The notes under the pieces: generated by a model
Told to the model about the DNA's origin: nothing
The model's database searches: none
What the model saw: the letters and a program-made list of their open reading frames with translations, nothing else
Shown here: positions 27,731-36,381 of the stretch, piece after piece
Numbering within the stretch: position 1 is the stretch's first letter
How the letters are laid out: each line of letters opens with the position of its first letter
Position numbers and translations under genes: made by a program
NCBI RefSeq assembly: GCF_900104815.1
Contig: NZ_FNTD01000004.1
Coordinates: 1,302,001 to 1,366,000 of the forward strand
Origin: Streptomyces misionensis
GTDB lineage: Bacteria > Actinomycetota > Actinomycetes > Streptomycetales > Streptomycetaceae
DNA length: 64,000 nt
Direction: 5' to 3'

Positions 27731-28225
27731 GTGCAGGACGCCGCCGACGAATATCCGGATATTCACTGGCCGGCCGGTTTCACACCGGATGACGCGGACT
27801 GCCACAGCCGGGCGCGCACCGTGGTCGATGCCTCCGCGGCGCGGGTGTTCGACCTGCTCGTCACAGCAGAGGACTGGCCGAGCTGGATACCAGGGCTGAC
27901 CGATGTACGGTTCAGCTCCCCTTGTTCAGGGACGTTGCAGCGGCATTGCTCACTGGAATTCCGACTGGCGGGCCGCCACCGATTCGAGATTCTGGTCGGC
28001 GAAATCGTGACGCACCGCAGACTCGGCCTGTCGGGTATCGCCAGCGGTCTGCAGTTCTATCAGGCATGGCTTTTGACGCCTTCCGAGGGGCAGACCCTGA
28101 TCGAAAGCGAACTGGTGGCCCGTGGCACAACGGCCAAGGTCATACAGGAGGCGCCGCCGGCCTGGGCGAGCCGTCTGAACACCCGGTTGCCGGCCCGCCT
28201 GAAAGCCCGGGTGGAAGCAGACTGA
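27731..28225 (+). CDS. SRPBCC-family (polyketide cyclase/START-like) protein
   Basis: 164 residues. The segment AARVFDLLVTAEDWPSWIPG is the typical start of the SRPBCC hydrophobic-cavity fold, and the last helix, APPAWASRLNTRLPARLKAR, closes it. Members bind or cyclise hydrophobic substrates; no catalytic residues can be assigned. GTG 27731 has AGGAGG at good spacing. First enzyme-like gene after the LAL regulator. Confidence 0.75.
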   Translation: MQDAADEYPDIHWPAGFTPDDADCHSRARTVVDASAARVFDLLVTAEDWPSWIPGLTDVRFSSPCSGTLQRHCSLEFRLAGRHRFEILVGEIVTHRRLGLSGIASGLQFYQAWLLTPSEGQTLIESELVARGTTAKVIQEAPPAWASRLNTRLPARLKARVEAD

Positions 28226-28248
28226 ACACCTGCGGGGGCAAGACCAAG

Positions 28249-28274
28249 CGGGCCGCCCGTCTCGGGGCGGCCCG
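28249..28274. terminator. GC-rich hairpin between convergent genes
   Basis: CGGGCCGCCC and GGGCGGCCCG pair perfectly around a 6-base loop, 23 bases after the SRPBCC stop and 14 bases from the convergent TetR stop. Confidence 0.75.
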
Positions 28275-28288
28275 CCGAGCCGGTCGTT

Positions 28289-28981
28289 TCAGGCCGGCAG
28301 ATCTGTCGTCTTCGCCGCGTCCTGGTCAAGGATCAGTCCGTCGATGACGACGGTGAGCAGACGGATGAGAGTGGGTTCGAAGTCGACGCCGATGTGGGCC
28401 AGGGACGGCTCTTCCCGGTAGAGGCGGGTCAGGTTGTCCGCAGGGTGGCCGGCTTGCCACAGCGGTGAGGTCAGGCAGATGGCCGCGACAACGACTTCCT
28501 GGGCCCGGCGGCGGTCGAGGGTGCTCGCGGCGGTGACGGCGTCGGTGATGGCCGAAACCGCCTCGCCGGCCGCGCGCTTGAAGGCGCGGACGCGCTCGTA
28601 GGAGACCTCGCGTTCGAGGCTGAGGGTGGCGTGCGTGAGCAGGTCGCAGAGCAGCGGACGTTCGATGAGGGTGTCCGACAGGGTGCGGGCCAGTTCCACG
28701 GACGTCAAACCGCTGCGGCCGGCGAGCCGTGCGGTGACGGCACGCGACCAGTCCTCGTATCCCTCCTGAGTGAGGTTGAGCAGGATCTCGTCGCGTGAGT
28801 CGTAGTAGCGGCGTACGGCCGACACGTGTACGCCCGCGTGCTGGGCGATGGCTGTGAGAGTGACACCGCGCACCCCGTCACGGCCGGCCAGCGCACGAGC
28901 TGCCTCCATGAGGTCGGCGGCCCTCTGCGCCTTGTGCTCCGGCGAGTAGGCGCGCTGGAAGTTGGGTCGGTGAGTCGTCAC
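28289..28981 (-). CDS. TetR-family repressor of the SnoaL/SDR regulon
   Basis: 230 residues from a GTG. The DNA-binding part is LMEAARALAGRDGVRGVTLT with recognition helix IAQHAGVHVSAVRRYYDSRD. The long C-terminal domain is for ligand binding. It is divergent from the SnoaL-like gene over a 41-bp perfect palindrome (29022-29062). A matching site lies at the SDR promoter at 36.4 kb, which suggests that this repressor controls both. Confidence 0.88.
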   Translation of the reverse strand: MTTHRPNFQRAYSPEHKAQRAADLMEAARALAGRDGVRGVTLTAIAQHAGVHVSAVRRYYDSRDEILLNLTQEGYEDWSRAVTARLAGRSGLTSVELARTLSDTLIERPLLCDLLTHATLSLEREVSYERVRAFKRAAGEAVSAITDAVTAASTLDRRRAQEVVVAAICLTSPLWQAGHPADNLTRLYREEPSLAHIGVDFEPTLIRLLTVVIDGLILDQDAAKTTDLPA

Positions 28982-28990
28982 TCCCGCAGT

Positions 28991-29067
28991 CTAACGCAAG
29001 GGGCCCGCGTTAGTCAGGCTCAACGCAAAGGCATTGCGTTGACAACGCAATGCCTTTGCGTTAGCTT
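28991..29067. promoter_or_regulatory. Nested operators and promoter between tetR and the SnoaL-like gene
   Basis: Bases 29022-29062 form a 41-bp perfect inverted repeat whose two 19-bp arms are themselves palindromic: AACGCAA-AGGCA-TTGCGTT and AACGCAA-TGCCT-TTGCGTT, separated by GAC. A further dyad, CTAACGC-N9-GCGTTAG, lies at 28991-29013. TTGACA at 29039-29044 and TAGCTT at 29062-29067, 17 bases apart, make a standard vegetative promoter toward the SnoaL-like gene, with one operator arm exactly in its spacer. Repressor binding would block the promoter. Confidence 0.85.
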
Positions 29068-29146
29068 CGCTGGTGTTTGCCGCAGCGTGCGAGGAGCAAT
29101 CCGCAGGCGCTGCGGACCACATCAAAAAGGCGGAGACACGACAGCC

Positions 29147-29659
29147 ATGACCTCAGCATCCGATGTCCTGTACGTGCTTGACCGGATCGCGATCCAGGAC
29201 TTGATCGCGAAGTACGGCCTGGGTCAGGACCTGCATCAGGGCGACAACAACGACCAGGACCTGACAGCCCAGTGGTCCGAGGTCTTCTCCTCGGACGCCG
29301 TGATCGATGCCTCCGACGTCGGTCAGGGCGCCGAGATCGGCCTGGCGGACTACATCGACTTCATGCGCGGAGCGGACCGTAAGCCCACCGAGGGGCTGGG
29401 CAGGCTGTTCGGTCAGTGGCAGCACCGCGAGGGCTACGCGACGGTCACCATCGACGGTGACACCGCGACCGCGATCTCGCCCTTCTTCCACACGCATGAG
29501 ACGCGGGACGGCCAGGCCAACGTCATCCACACCGGGCTGTGGCACGACCGATTGGAGCGACGTGCGGAGGGCTGGCGGATCGTTCACCGCCGGCTGGAGA
29601 ACGGCTTCTTCAACACCTTCGCGCGGATCCCCGAGCCGGTCGAACTGCTGGAGCGGTAG
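29147..29659 (+). CDS. SnoaL/NTF2-like protein
   Basis: 170 residues. The N-terminal helix VLDRIAIQDLIAKYGLGQDL and the final strands WHDRLERRAEGWRIVHRRLE are the conserved ends of the SnoaL-like NTF2 fold, a cone-shaped pocket used by hydratases, cyclases and isomerases. The pocket acids cannot be assigned with confidence. Transcribed from the TetR-regulated promoter directly upstream and closed by a strong terminator, so it is probably monocistronic. Confidence 0.8.
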   Translation: MTSASDVLYVLDRIAIQDLIAKYGLGQDLHQGDNNDQDLTAQWSEVFSSDAVIDASDVGQGAEIGLADYIDFMRGADRKPTEGLGRLFGQWQHREGYATVTIDGDTATAISPFFHTHETRDGQANVIHTGLWHDRLERRAEGWRIVHRRLENGFFNTFARIPEPVELLER

Positions 29660-29674
29660 TCCCGCCGACCTCTG

Positions 29675-29703
29675 CGGCTGGGACGGCGAAGCCGTCCCAG
29701 CCG
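29675..29703 (+). terminator. 13-bp perfect hairpin after the SnoaL-like gene
   Basis: CGGCTGGGACGGC-GAA-GCCGTCCCAGCCG, 15 bases after the stop codon. Confidence 0.85.
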
Positions 29704-29716
29704 ACAAGTACCCCGC

Positions 29717-29732
29717 TACGTCATCCGACTGA
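29717..29732 (+). promoter_or_regulatory. Weaker dyad copy upstream of the LLM operon
   Basis: TACGTCATCCGACTGA matches the TACGTCATCTGACGTA site at 37739 in 12 of 16 positions, keeping the left half-site intact. It lies about 165 bases before the LLM gene. Confidence 0.35.
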
Positions 29733-29897
29733 TACAGCCGCGCTCCGCCCGCCGGACGCTGGTGCCCGGCCCGTCGCCCGGACAACCGGCGCGACCGGAT
29801 TCACCACAGGAGAAGAGGCAGGCGGGAGCACGCACGAAGGCTCCAGCCCGGCTGACGACATCGCCGTTCGACCATGACGGCAGGAAGCGGGACCGAT

Positions 29898-30980
29898 ATG
29901 CAGTTCGGGATCTTCGGCGTGGGAGACGTGGTCCTCGACCCCGTGTCCGGCCGCAAGGCGACGGAACACGAACGGATCAAGGCCGTGCTGGAGTACGCCC
30001 GGCTGGCTGAGGACGTCGGCCTCGACGTCTTCGCCATCGGTGAGCACCACAACCCGCCGTTCATGCCGTCCTCACCGACGACGCTACTGGCGTACGTCGC
30101 GGCAAGGACGGAACGCATCATCCTCTCCACGTCCACAACGCTGATCACCACCAACGACCCGGTGAAGATCGCCGAGGACTACGCCATGCTGCAGCACCTC
30201 GCGGACGGCCGGGTCGACCTGATGATGGGCCGGGGCAACACCGGCCCCGTCTACCCCTGGTTCGGCAAGGACATCCGCGACGGTATTGCGCTGGCGGTGG
30301 AGAACTACGCGTTGCTGCGCCGACTGTGGCGCGAGGACGTGGTGGACTGGGAGGGCAGGTTCCGCACACCTCTGCAGTCGTTCACCTCGACTCCGCGTCC
30401 GCTGGACGGCATCCCGCCCTTCGTCTGGCACGGCTCGATCCGCAGCCCGGAGATCGCCGAGCAGGCCGCCTACTACGGCGACGGCTTCCTGCACAACAAC
30501 GTGCTGTGGCCCAAGCACCACGTCCAGAAGATGGTGGGCTTCTACCGCGAACGGTACGAGCACCACGGACACGGGGCCGCGGATCAGGCCACCGTCGGCC
30601 TCGCCGCGCTCGCGTTCATGCGCGGCAGGTCTCAGGACGCCATCAAGGAATACCGCCCCTACTTCGACAACTCCGAGGTGTGGGGGCACGGCCCGTCGCT
30701 GGAGGAGACCGTCGCGCAGACCGCGTTGCTGGTCGGCAGCCCCCAGCAGGTGATCGAGCGCACCCTCGCGTTTCGTGAGTACGCCCAGGGCGACTACCAG
30801 CGCCAGCTCTTCAGCGTCGACGCGCTGGGACTGCCGCACAAGACGGTGCTGGAGCAGATCGAGCTGCTCGGCGAGGTGGTCCAGGTGCTCCGCAAGGAGT
30901 TCGCCGTCGGACGTCCCGCACACGTCCCTGAGGCTCCCACGCACGCGTCCCTCAAGACGGCGAAGGAGAACGCGCGATGA
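29898..30980 (+). CDS. LLM flavin-dependent monooxygenase, CE1758-like
   Basis: A 360-residue luciferase-like (beta/alpha)8 protein. MQFGIFGVGDVVLDP and DVFAIGEHHNPPFMPSSP are the N-terminal signature, and DYAMLQHLADGRVDLMMGRG the conserved flavin-side loop. ATG 29898 has a GGAAGCGGGA ribosome site. It overlaps the reductase gene by ATGA. With that partner it matches the two-gene CE1758/CE1759 system: the reductase supplies FMNH2 and the monooxygenase oxidises an unknown organic substrate. Confidence 0.9.
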   Translation: MQFGIFGVGDVVLDPVSGRKATEHERIKAVLEYARLAEDVGLDVFAIGEHHNPPFMPSSPTTLLAYVAARTERIILSTSTTLITTNDPVKIAEDYAMLQHLADGRVDLMMGRGNTGPVYPWFGKDIRDGIALAVENYALLRRLWREDVVDWEGRFRTPLQSFTSTPRPLDGIPPFVWHGSIRSPEIAEQAAYYGDGFLHNNVLWPKHHVQKMVGFYRERYEHHGHGAADQATVGLAALAFMRGRSQDAIKEYRPYFDNSEVWGHGPSLEETVAQTALLVGSPQQVIERTLAFREYAQGDYQRQLFSVDALGLPHKTVLEQIELLGEVVQVLRKEFAVGRPAHVPEAPTHASLKTAKENAR

Positions 30981-31588
30981 CCCGGTCCCTTGTGGTGGTG
31001 TCCGCGGGACTGCGACAGCCGTCGTCTACCCGCCTGCTCGCCGACCGCCTCGCGCAGGCCTCCGACGAGCAACTGCAGCTGCGGGGCGAGCAATCGCGGG
31101 TCGCACACGTCGAACTGCGCGACCTCGGGCATGACATGGTGAACCAGATGATCACCGGCTACCCCTCCGAGGCACTGGAGGAGGCGCAGAACCAGGTCAC
31201 CCGCGCCGACGGTCTGATCGCGGTGACACCCACCTTCACCGGCTCGTACAACGGCTTGTTCAAAATGTTCTTCGACGTGCTGGACAACACCGCGCTGGTG
31301 GACAAGCCGGTACTCATCGCCGCCACCGGCGGCACCGCACGGCACTCCCTGGTGCTGGAGCACGCGCTGCGGCCTCTCTTCTCCTACCTGCACGCCGCTG
31401 TCGTACCCACGACGGTCTTCGCCGCACCGGAGGACTGGGGCAACATCGAGGCGTCCGGCGCCTCGCTCATGCGGCGCGTCGAGAGGGCGGCCGTGGAGAT
31501 GGCCCGCGAGGTGCAGCGCAGGGAAGCGCCGATCGTCGCGGATCCCTATCAGGACGTGAATTTCGACCGGCTGCTGAACGCCGACTGA
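30977..31588 (+). CDS. NAD(P)H-dependent FMN reductase, partner of the LLM enzyme (CE1759-like)
   Basis: 203 residues of flavodoxin-like fold. VVVSAGLRQPSSTRLLADRL is the phosphate-binding first loop, AVTPTFTGSYNGLFKMFFDV the flavin-ring loop, and ATGGTARHSLVLEHALRPLF a characteristic block of the LLM-partnered reductases. Coupled by overlapping stop/start to the monooxygenase. Confidence 0.9.
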   Translation: MTRSLVVVSAGLRQPSSTRLLADRLAQASDEQLQLRGEQSRVAHVELRDLGHDMVNQMITGYPSEALEEAQNQVTRADGLIAVTPTFTGSYNGLFKMFFDVLDNTALVDKPVLIAATGGTARHSLVLEHALRPLFSYLHAAVVPTTVFAAPEDWGNIEASGASLMRRVERAAVEMAREVQRREAPIVADPYQDVNFDRLLNAD

Positions 31589-31663
31589 CCGCAGCGAAAT
31601 CCGGCCGGCCGGGCGGTACCGGGGAACGCAGAACAAAGCTCACCGCCAATGAGCCACCGGGCC

Positions 31664-31679
31664 AGTCATCTGACTTATG
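31664..31679 (+). promoter_or_regulatory. Repeated dyad motif, copy 2 (upstream of the MDR gene)
   Basis: AGTCATCTGACTTATG differs from copy 1 at one base. It lies about 160 bases before the MDR start. Confidence 0.6.
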
Positions 31680-31838
31680 GTCGCTCACCGCCCGGTCGTA
31701 AGAATAGAGGGGAAAGGTCGCGGCGGACGCCAAAGTCGACCTACCCGCGGCTTCGCGCCGCACATTCGAAAATTCTCGAAATACGAGGTGGCCGCAGTGC
31801 CTCGGCACGCAGTAATCCACCGGAAAAGGAGAGCAGTT

Positions 31839-32822
31839 ATGCAGGCCGCAATTGTCACCCGATTCGGGGATCCCGGGGTCTTCGAGCTCACCGAGCTGCC
31901 CGACCCGGTCCCCGGACCCGGGCAGGTTGCGATCGACGTCAGCCATGCCGCCGTCGGCCTGATCGACGCCTACATCCGCCAGGGCGTGTACAAGGACCAG
32001 GAGGGTCTGCCTCAGCCGCCCTACGTGCCCGGTCTGGAAGTGGCGGGCGTCATCCGGGCGCTGGGCAAGGGCGTGACGGACTTCCGGATCGGCGAGCCGG
32101 TGGTAACCCTGTCCGGCACCGGCCCGGAGGGCGGCTACGCCTCGGTCGCCGTGGTGGACGCGGCGATGACCGCCAGCCTGGAAGGCACCGGTATCGACCC
32201 GGCACTGGCAGTGACCACAGTGCCCAACGCCGCCACCGCGTACCTCGCACTCAGCCAGGTGGCGCATCTCCAGCCCGGTGAGCGGGTGCTGGTGCACGGA
32301 GCCCTGGGCGGGCTGGCCTCCGGCTTCCCCGGCGTGGCCCGCATCCTGGGCGCCTCCGCCGTAGTGGGCACCGTGCTCCGCAGCTCGCTGGCCGAGGGTC
32401 AGGCCTCGGCTCTCCCGTACGACGCCATCGTCGCGAGCGAGGACCTCGCGGAGGCCGTCGGCGATCAGCGCTTCGACGTCGTGGTCGACCCGGTCGGCGG
32501 CCGGCTTCGCACCGAGACTCTGCGGGTGATGGCGCCGATGGGCCGGATGCTGCTGGTCGGCAATGCCAGCGGCGACTGGCAGCACACCGTGGAGACGAGC
32601 GCCCTGTGGGGCGGCAACCTCGCCATGCTCGGCTTCGCGGTTGGCTTTTACCTGCCCGCCCACCCTGAGCTCGGCCGCCCCGCCGCGGAAGCCGCCCTGA
32701 AGGCCGTAAGCCAGGGCCTGGCGGATGTTCCCACCCGGGTTCTGCCGCTGGCCGACGCCGCCGAAGCGCACCGGCTCACCGAGAGCGGAACCGCAGGCGC
32801 CCGGATTGTGCTGACGCCCTGA
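31839..32822 (+). CDS. Zinc-free MDR oxidoreductase
   Basis: 327 residues. The N-terminus MQAAIVTRFGDPGVFELTEL and PYVPGLEVAGVIRALGKGVT are standard. The nucleotide fold reads VLVHGALGGLASGFPGVARI, with AxGGxxS in place of the usual GxxGxxG, so cofactor geometry may differ. The C-terminus is GTAGARIVLTP. A strong AAAGGAG site precedes the ATG. It is followed after 96 bp by an aldehyde dehydrogenase in the same direction. Confidence 0.85.
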   Translation: MQAAIVTRFGDPGVFELTELPDPVPGPGQVAIDVSHAAVGLIDAYIRQGVYKDQEGLPQPPYVPGLEVAGVIRALGKGVTDFRIGEPVVTLSGTGPEGGYASVAVVDAAMTASLEGTGIDPALAVTTVPNAATAYLALSQVAHLQPGERVLVHGALGGLASGFPGVARILGASAVVGTVLRSSLAEGQASALPYDAIVASEDLAEAVGDQRFDVVVDPVGGRLRTETLRVMAPMGRMLLVGNASGDWQHTVETSALWGGNLAMLGFAVGFYLPAHPELGRPAAEAALKAVSQGLADVPTRVLPLADAAEAHRLTESGTAGARIVLTP

Positions 32823-32918
32823 CAGCCGCGCCAGCACAGGCGGCGCACCCCCGCGCGGCCCGAGCGCGCACCGAAGTTTCACCCCTCCGGGCTCCATGCC
32901 CGGTCAGTCATACGAAGG

Positions 32919-34340
32919 ATGATCACGTTGAAGATTCTCAATCGCCGGTTCGTCAACGGCCGTGTGCAGGAGTCCCATGGCCGGGAGATCCAGATGGTGA
33001 CCAGCGCCATCACCGGTGAGCAGATCGCCGAGGGTGTGCTGGGCGACGCCATCGACGCCAACGAGGCGGTGGCGGCTGCCAAGCGGGCGCTGCCCGCCTG
33101 GTCCGCCACCACGCTCGACCAGCGCCGGGAGTACCTGCAGAAGCTGGCCGACTCCTTCGAGGCCCACCGCGAGGACATGATCGCGGGTCTGGTCGAGGAG
33201 TTCGGCACCACGACGGCGACCGCGGACTACATCGTCAGCCAGTCCCGCGACTGGTTCCTGTTCGCACAGAAGCTGCTGACCGAGGAGACGTTCACCGAGC
33301 AGATCGGCCGGGCGACGGTGCGCAAGGTGCCGGTCGGGGTGGCCGTCCTGATCACCCCTTGGAACGGTGCCAGCTGGTTCATCGCGATGAAGGCGAGCGT
33401 CGCGCTGGCGGCCGGCTGCACGGTGGTGGTCAAGCCCAGCGAGCGCGGATTCTGGCAGGCCCAGGCTGTTCTCGACGCGTTCGCCGACGCTGGACTGCCC
33501 GACGGTGTGGTCAACATCGTCTTCGGCAAGGGCGACCCGGTAGGCAACGTCCTCACCTCCCACCCCGACGTCGCCAAGGTGTCGATCACCGGCTCCACCG
33601 CGACGGGCAAGATCATCGCCCACAACGGCGTGGACACCATGAAGCGCGTCACCCTGGAGCTGGGCGGCAAGTCGCCGACGATCATCCTGGACGACGCCGA
33701 CCTGTCCAAGGCGGTCCCGTTCGCCGTGGGGGCGGGTCTGTTCAACAACGGGCAGGCCTGCATCGCCGGCACCCGCATCCTCGTTCCGGCCGGCCGCGCG
33801 GAGGAGTTCAAGCAGGCGCTGGCCGACGCCGTCGGCGCCCTGAAGGTCGGCGATCCCCGTGACCCCGCCACGGTCGTGGGCCCGGTTCTCGACCGCGACC
33901 AGTACGACCGTGTGCAGCACTACATCCGGACTGGCATCGAGCAGGGCGGCCAGCTCCTGGCCGGCGGTCTCGGCCACCCGGAGGGCCTGGAGAACGGCAA
34001 CTACGTCAAGCCCACCCTCCTGACGGCGACCAACGACCAGACCATCGCACAGGAGGAGATCTTCGGCCCGGTCATCGCCGTGATCACCTACCGTGACGAG
34101 GACGAGGCCGTTGCGATCGCCAACGACAGCCCGTACGGGCTGCACGCCTACATCGCCACCGGCGACACCCGACGCGGGCAGGCCCTTGCGCGGCGTCTCC
34201 AGGCCGGGCGCGTGATGATCAACGAGATCATCGACGCCCCCGACGCCCCCTTCGGCGGCTTCAAGCAGTCGGGTCTCGGCCGCGAGTTCGGCCGCTTCGG
34301 ACTGGCGGCCTACCTGGAGACCCAGGCGGTCTTCAGCTGA
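32919..34340 (+). CDS. NAD(P)-dependent aldehyde dehydrogenase
   Basis: 473 residues, full length. The oxyanion Asn is in LITPWNGASW, the nucleotide loop in TGSTATGK, catalytic Glu in TLELGGKSP and Cys in NNGQACIAG, and the ending FGGFKQSGLGREFG is typical. It oxidises an aldehyde to the acid. A relic of a second, similar ALDH lies 1.6 kb downstream. A strong hairpin ends the transcript. Confidence 0.93.
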   Translation: MITLKILNRRFVNGRVQESHGREIQMVTSAITGEQIAEGVLGDAIDANEAVAAAKRALPAWSATTLDQRREYLQKLADSFEAHREDMIAGLVEEFGTTTATADYIVSQSRDWFLFAQKLLTEETFTEQIGRATVRKVPVGVAVLITPWNGASWFIAMKASVALAAGCTVVVKPSERGFWQAQAVLDAFADAGLPDGVVNIVFGKGDPVGNVLTSHPDVAKVSITGSTATGKIIAHNGVDTMKRVTLELGGKSPTIILDDADLSKAVPFAVGAGLFNNGQACIAGTRILVPAGRAEEFKQALADAVGALKVGDPRDPATVVGPVLDRDQYDRVQHYIRTGIEQGGQLLAGGLGHPEGLENGNYVKPTLLTATNDQTIAQEEIFGPVIAVITYRDEDEAVAIANDSPYGLHAYIATGDTRRGQALARRLQAGRVMINEIIDAPDAPFGGFKQSGLGREFGRFGLAAYLETQAVFS

Positions 34341-34346
34341 CCGCCT

Positions 34347-34383
34347 GCCAGCCCAGTGCCGGACCCCTCGGCACTGGGCTGGC
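34347..34383 (+). terminator. 14-bp perfect hairpin after the aldehyde dehydrogenase gene
   Basis: GCCAGCCCAGTGCC pairs with GGCACTGGGCTGGC around a 9-base loop, 6 bases after the stop. Confidence 0.85.
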
Positions 34384-34540
34384 GTGTGGACCGTGGCATC
34401 GGCGTTCCCCGAGGTCGAGGGCATGACCGGGATCCGAGGCTCAGACGCGGAGGGATTGTGATGGTTCGCCGTCCGGCGGGCCACGAAGGTCGCTGCCGGA
34501 GCCACGATCACACCACACCCCCGCAGCGTAGGAGAGCATC

Positions 34541-34948
34541 GTGAGCGCCGAGAATCCGTCGGCGGGGGCGCCGCAACCGTCGAACCCGACAACCATCCGA
34601 CTTCGCCGTTCCGGCGCACAAGCCGTCCGCTCCCGTGGTGGTGACCCCGGACAACGTCTACATCCGTTCCACCCCCGAGGGCCGGCGGCCTGCCGGACGC
34701 ATCCGATTTCACGCGAGAAGGCGACCGGCGTCAGACTGCTGCCGAGGTGGTGTGGACACATGCCCGCCCGTCCGCCGCCATGCTCGCCGCCTACGAGGAC
34801 GACCCTTCCCTGGCCGCGCACCGGATGGACTTCGCCCTCCCTGCAGGAAACGCTCACCACCCTCATCGCCGGCACCCTCAACCGCGCGCCCCTGAACCCC
34901 GAGCGGCGCTCCTCCGCGCAACTCCCCCTGGAGCAAACATGCGTGTAA
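34541..34948 (+). pseudogene. Frameshifted gene of unknown family
   Basis: A GTG with GTAGGAGAG upstream starts SAENPSAGAPQPSNPTTIRL. Plausible protein then continues in other frames: PSAPVVVTPDNVYIRSTPEG, then DFTREGDRRQTAAEVVWTHA to LAAHRMDFA, then LQETLTTLIAGTLNRAPLN. The good ribosome site and coherent pieces suggest a once-intact gene of about 135 codons with three frameshifts. I do not recognise it. Confidence 0.4.
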
Positions 34949-35607
34949 TCATCTTCGGCGCCTCCGGCATGGTCGGACAGGGCGTACTGCGCGCCTGTCT
35001 GCTGGACGACAGCGTCACCGACGTCCTGCTGGTCGTACGCAGGCCCATGAACATGACCCACCCGAAGGTCCGCGAAGTCGTGCACGCGGACTTCGCCGAC
35101 TTCTCCGCGATCCAGAGCGAGTTGCAGGGCCTGAACGCCTGCTTCTACTGCCTGGGCGTCTCGGCGGCCGGACACAAAGAAGCGGACTACACCCGTATCA
35201 CGTACGACTACACGCTCGCCGCAGCCCGTGCGGTCGGCACCGACAACCCCACCCTGACCTTCGCCTACGTCTCAGGCGAGGGCACCGACAGCACGGAGAA
35301 CGGCCGCGCAATGTGGGCGCGCATCAAGGGCCGTACGGAAAACGCCCTGCTGGCGACGGACCTCCACGCCTACATGTTCCGCCCCGGCTACATCCAGCCG
35401 CGCCACGGCGCGGTGTCCCGGACGGCCAGCTACCGGGCGTTGTACCGGCTCACGTCCTGGCTGTACCCCGTCCTGCACCGCCTCGCACCGCGGCACACCA
35501 CCACGACCGAGCACGTCGGCCGCGCCATGCTCGCCGTCGTCGAGCGGAAGGGCGAAGGCCCGCGGATACTCACCAGCGCCGACATCAATCAACTCGGCTC
35601 GCCATGA
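34939..35607 (+). CDS. NAD(P)-binding epimerase/TIP30-like atypical SDR
   Basis: 222 residues. MRVIIFGASGMVGQGVLRAC is a clear Rossmann glycine motif (GASGMVG), followed by VLLVVRR at strand 2. VSGEGTDSTENGRAMWARIK, with YIQPRHG near the C-terminus, resembles HTATIP2/TIP30-like atypical SDRs. The classical YxxxK is replaced by MWARIK. The ATG has GGAG 6 bases upstream. Substrate unknown. Confidence 0.8.
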   Translation: MRVIIFGASGMVGQGVLRACLLDDSVTDVLLVVRRPMNMTHPKVREVVHADFADFSAIQSELQGLNACFYCLGVSAAGHKEADYTRITYDYTLAAARAVGTDNPTLTFAYVSGEGTDSTENGRAMWARIKGRTENALLATDLHAYMFRPGYIQPRHGAVSRTASYRALYRLTSWLYPVLHRLAPRHTTTTEHVGRAMLAVVERKGEGPRILTSADINQLGSP

Positions 35608-35742
35608 TCACGCCCTGAAAGCGGTGGGCGTCGTCATACCTTCTCGCCCCGATGCTGAGGTTATGCGTGCCGAGAACCTCTTCCGAGCACGTCAGCAGCC
35701 AGATCGGTAGCCGCGCCCTTGGGCTCCCGCGACGCTGGAACT

Positions 35743-35784
35743 GAACGCGTTCAAGCAGATTTCCTGGAGTCGCTGAACGCGTTC
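35743..35784. promoter_or_regulatory. Two identical palindromes 32 bp apart
   Basis: CTGAACGCGTTC occurs at 35741-35752 and again at 35773-35784. The core GAACGCGTTC is a perfect palindrome. A centre-to-centre distance of 32 bp is three helical turns, so both sites face the same side. The first reads TGAACGCGTTCA, like a LacI-type half-site pair. No intact gene follows directly, only relics, so it may be the orphaned promoter of a lost gene. Confidence 0.4.
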
Positions 35785-35956
35785 GGTCCCCGCCCTCTTT
35801 GATTTTGCCGACACCCGCACACGGGCTATGCAGCCATTCTGGAGCGGTACGGGACGCGGAGAAGAACCACTGTCAGGAATGCGGATGAGCCTGGCAACCC
35901 GCAGATCTCACGGCGCCCTTCCCCGCATCCGAAGACTGGGCAGCCTCGACGTTTCC

Positions 35957-36066
35957 GGCGCCACACTGCTGACGGCGATCAACGACCAGACCGTTGTGCA
36001 CGAGGAGGTCTTCAAGCCGGTCGAGCCGTGGTCACCTGCCGTGACGAGGAGGCCTGGACCCCGGCC
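35957..36066 (+). pseudogene. Aldehyde dehydrogenase fragment
   Basis: GATLLTAINDQTVVHEEVFK aligns with [20 protein letters not shown] of the intact gene at 32919. A frameshift follows (VTCRDEEAW in the next frame corresponds to ITYRDEDEA). It is probably a relic of a second paralogue. Confidence 0.65.
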
Positions 36067-36114
36067 GGCCTTTGCTGATGCCGGCGGTCGAGGAGGAGGC
36101 CAGTTCCTCGACAC

Positions 36115-36381
36115 CTCTTTGCCGGTCCTGAGGACCGGCGTGGGGAAGGTCAACGCCGCGACAGCCCTCGCGTTTCCGTTCTCGCCTGCGGACCACTTCC
36201 CTGGTACATCGTCAAACTCGTCAGTGACGATGCCAGTGACGACGCCGCCAAGGCGTGGCGGGACACCATCACGCAGTGCGCTCAGGCTCTCACGGAGTGG
36301 ACGGCAGCCCACGTTCCTACGATGACCGACGCCCTGGGTCTGGCAAGTCAGCGGGACGGCCCGCCAGGGACCGCAACGTAA
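36115..36381 (+). pseudogene. Nucleosidase/phosphorylase-superfamily relic
   Basis: LPVLRTGVGKVNAATALAF matches the TGVGKVNAA region of MTA/SAH-nucleosidase-like proteins. It is followed, after a large deletion and frame change, by WYIVKLVSDDASDDAAKAWR, the C-terminal VKxVSDxA region. It ends at the TAA at 36379-36381. The central active-site segment is missing. Confidence 0.45.
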
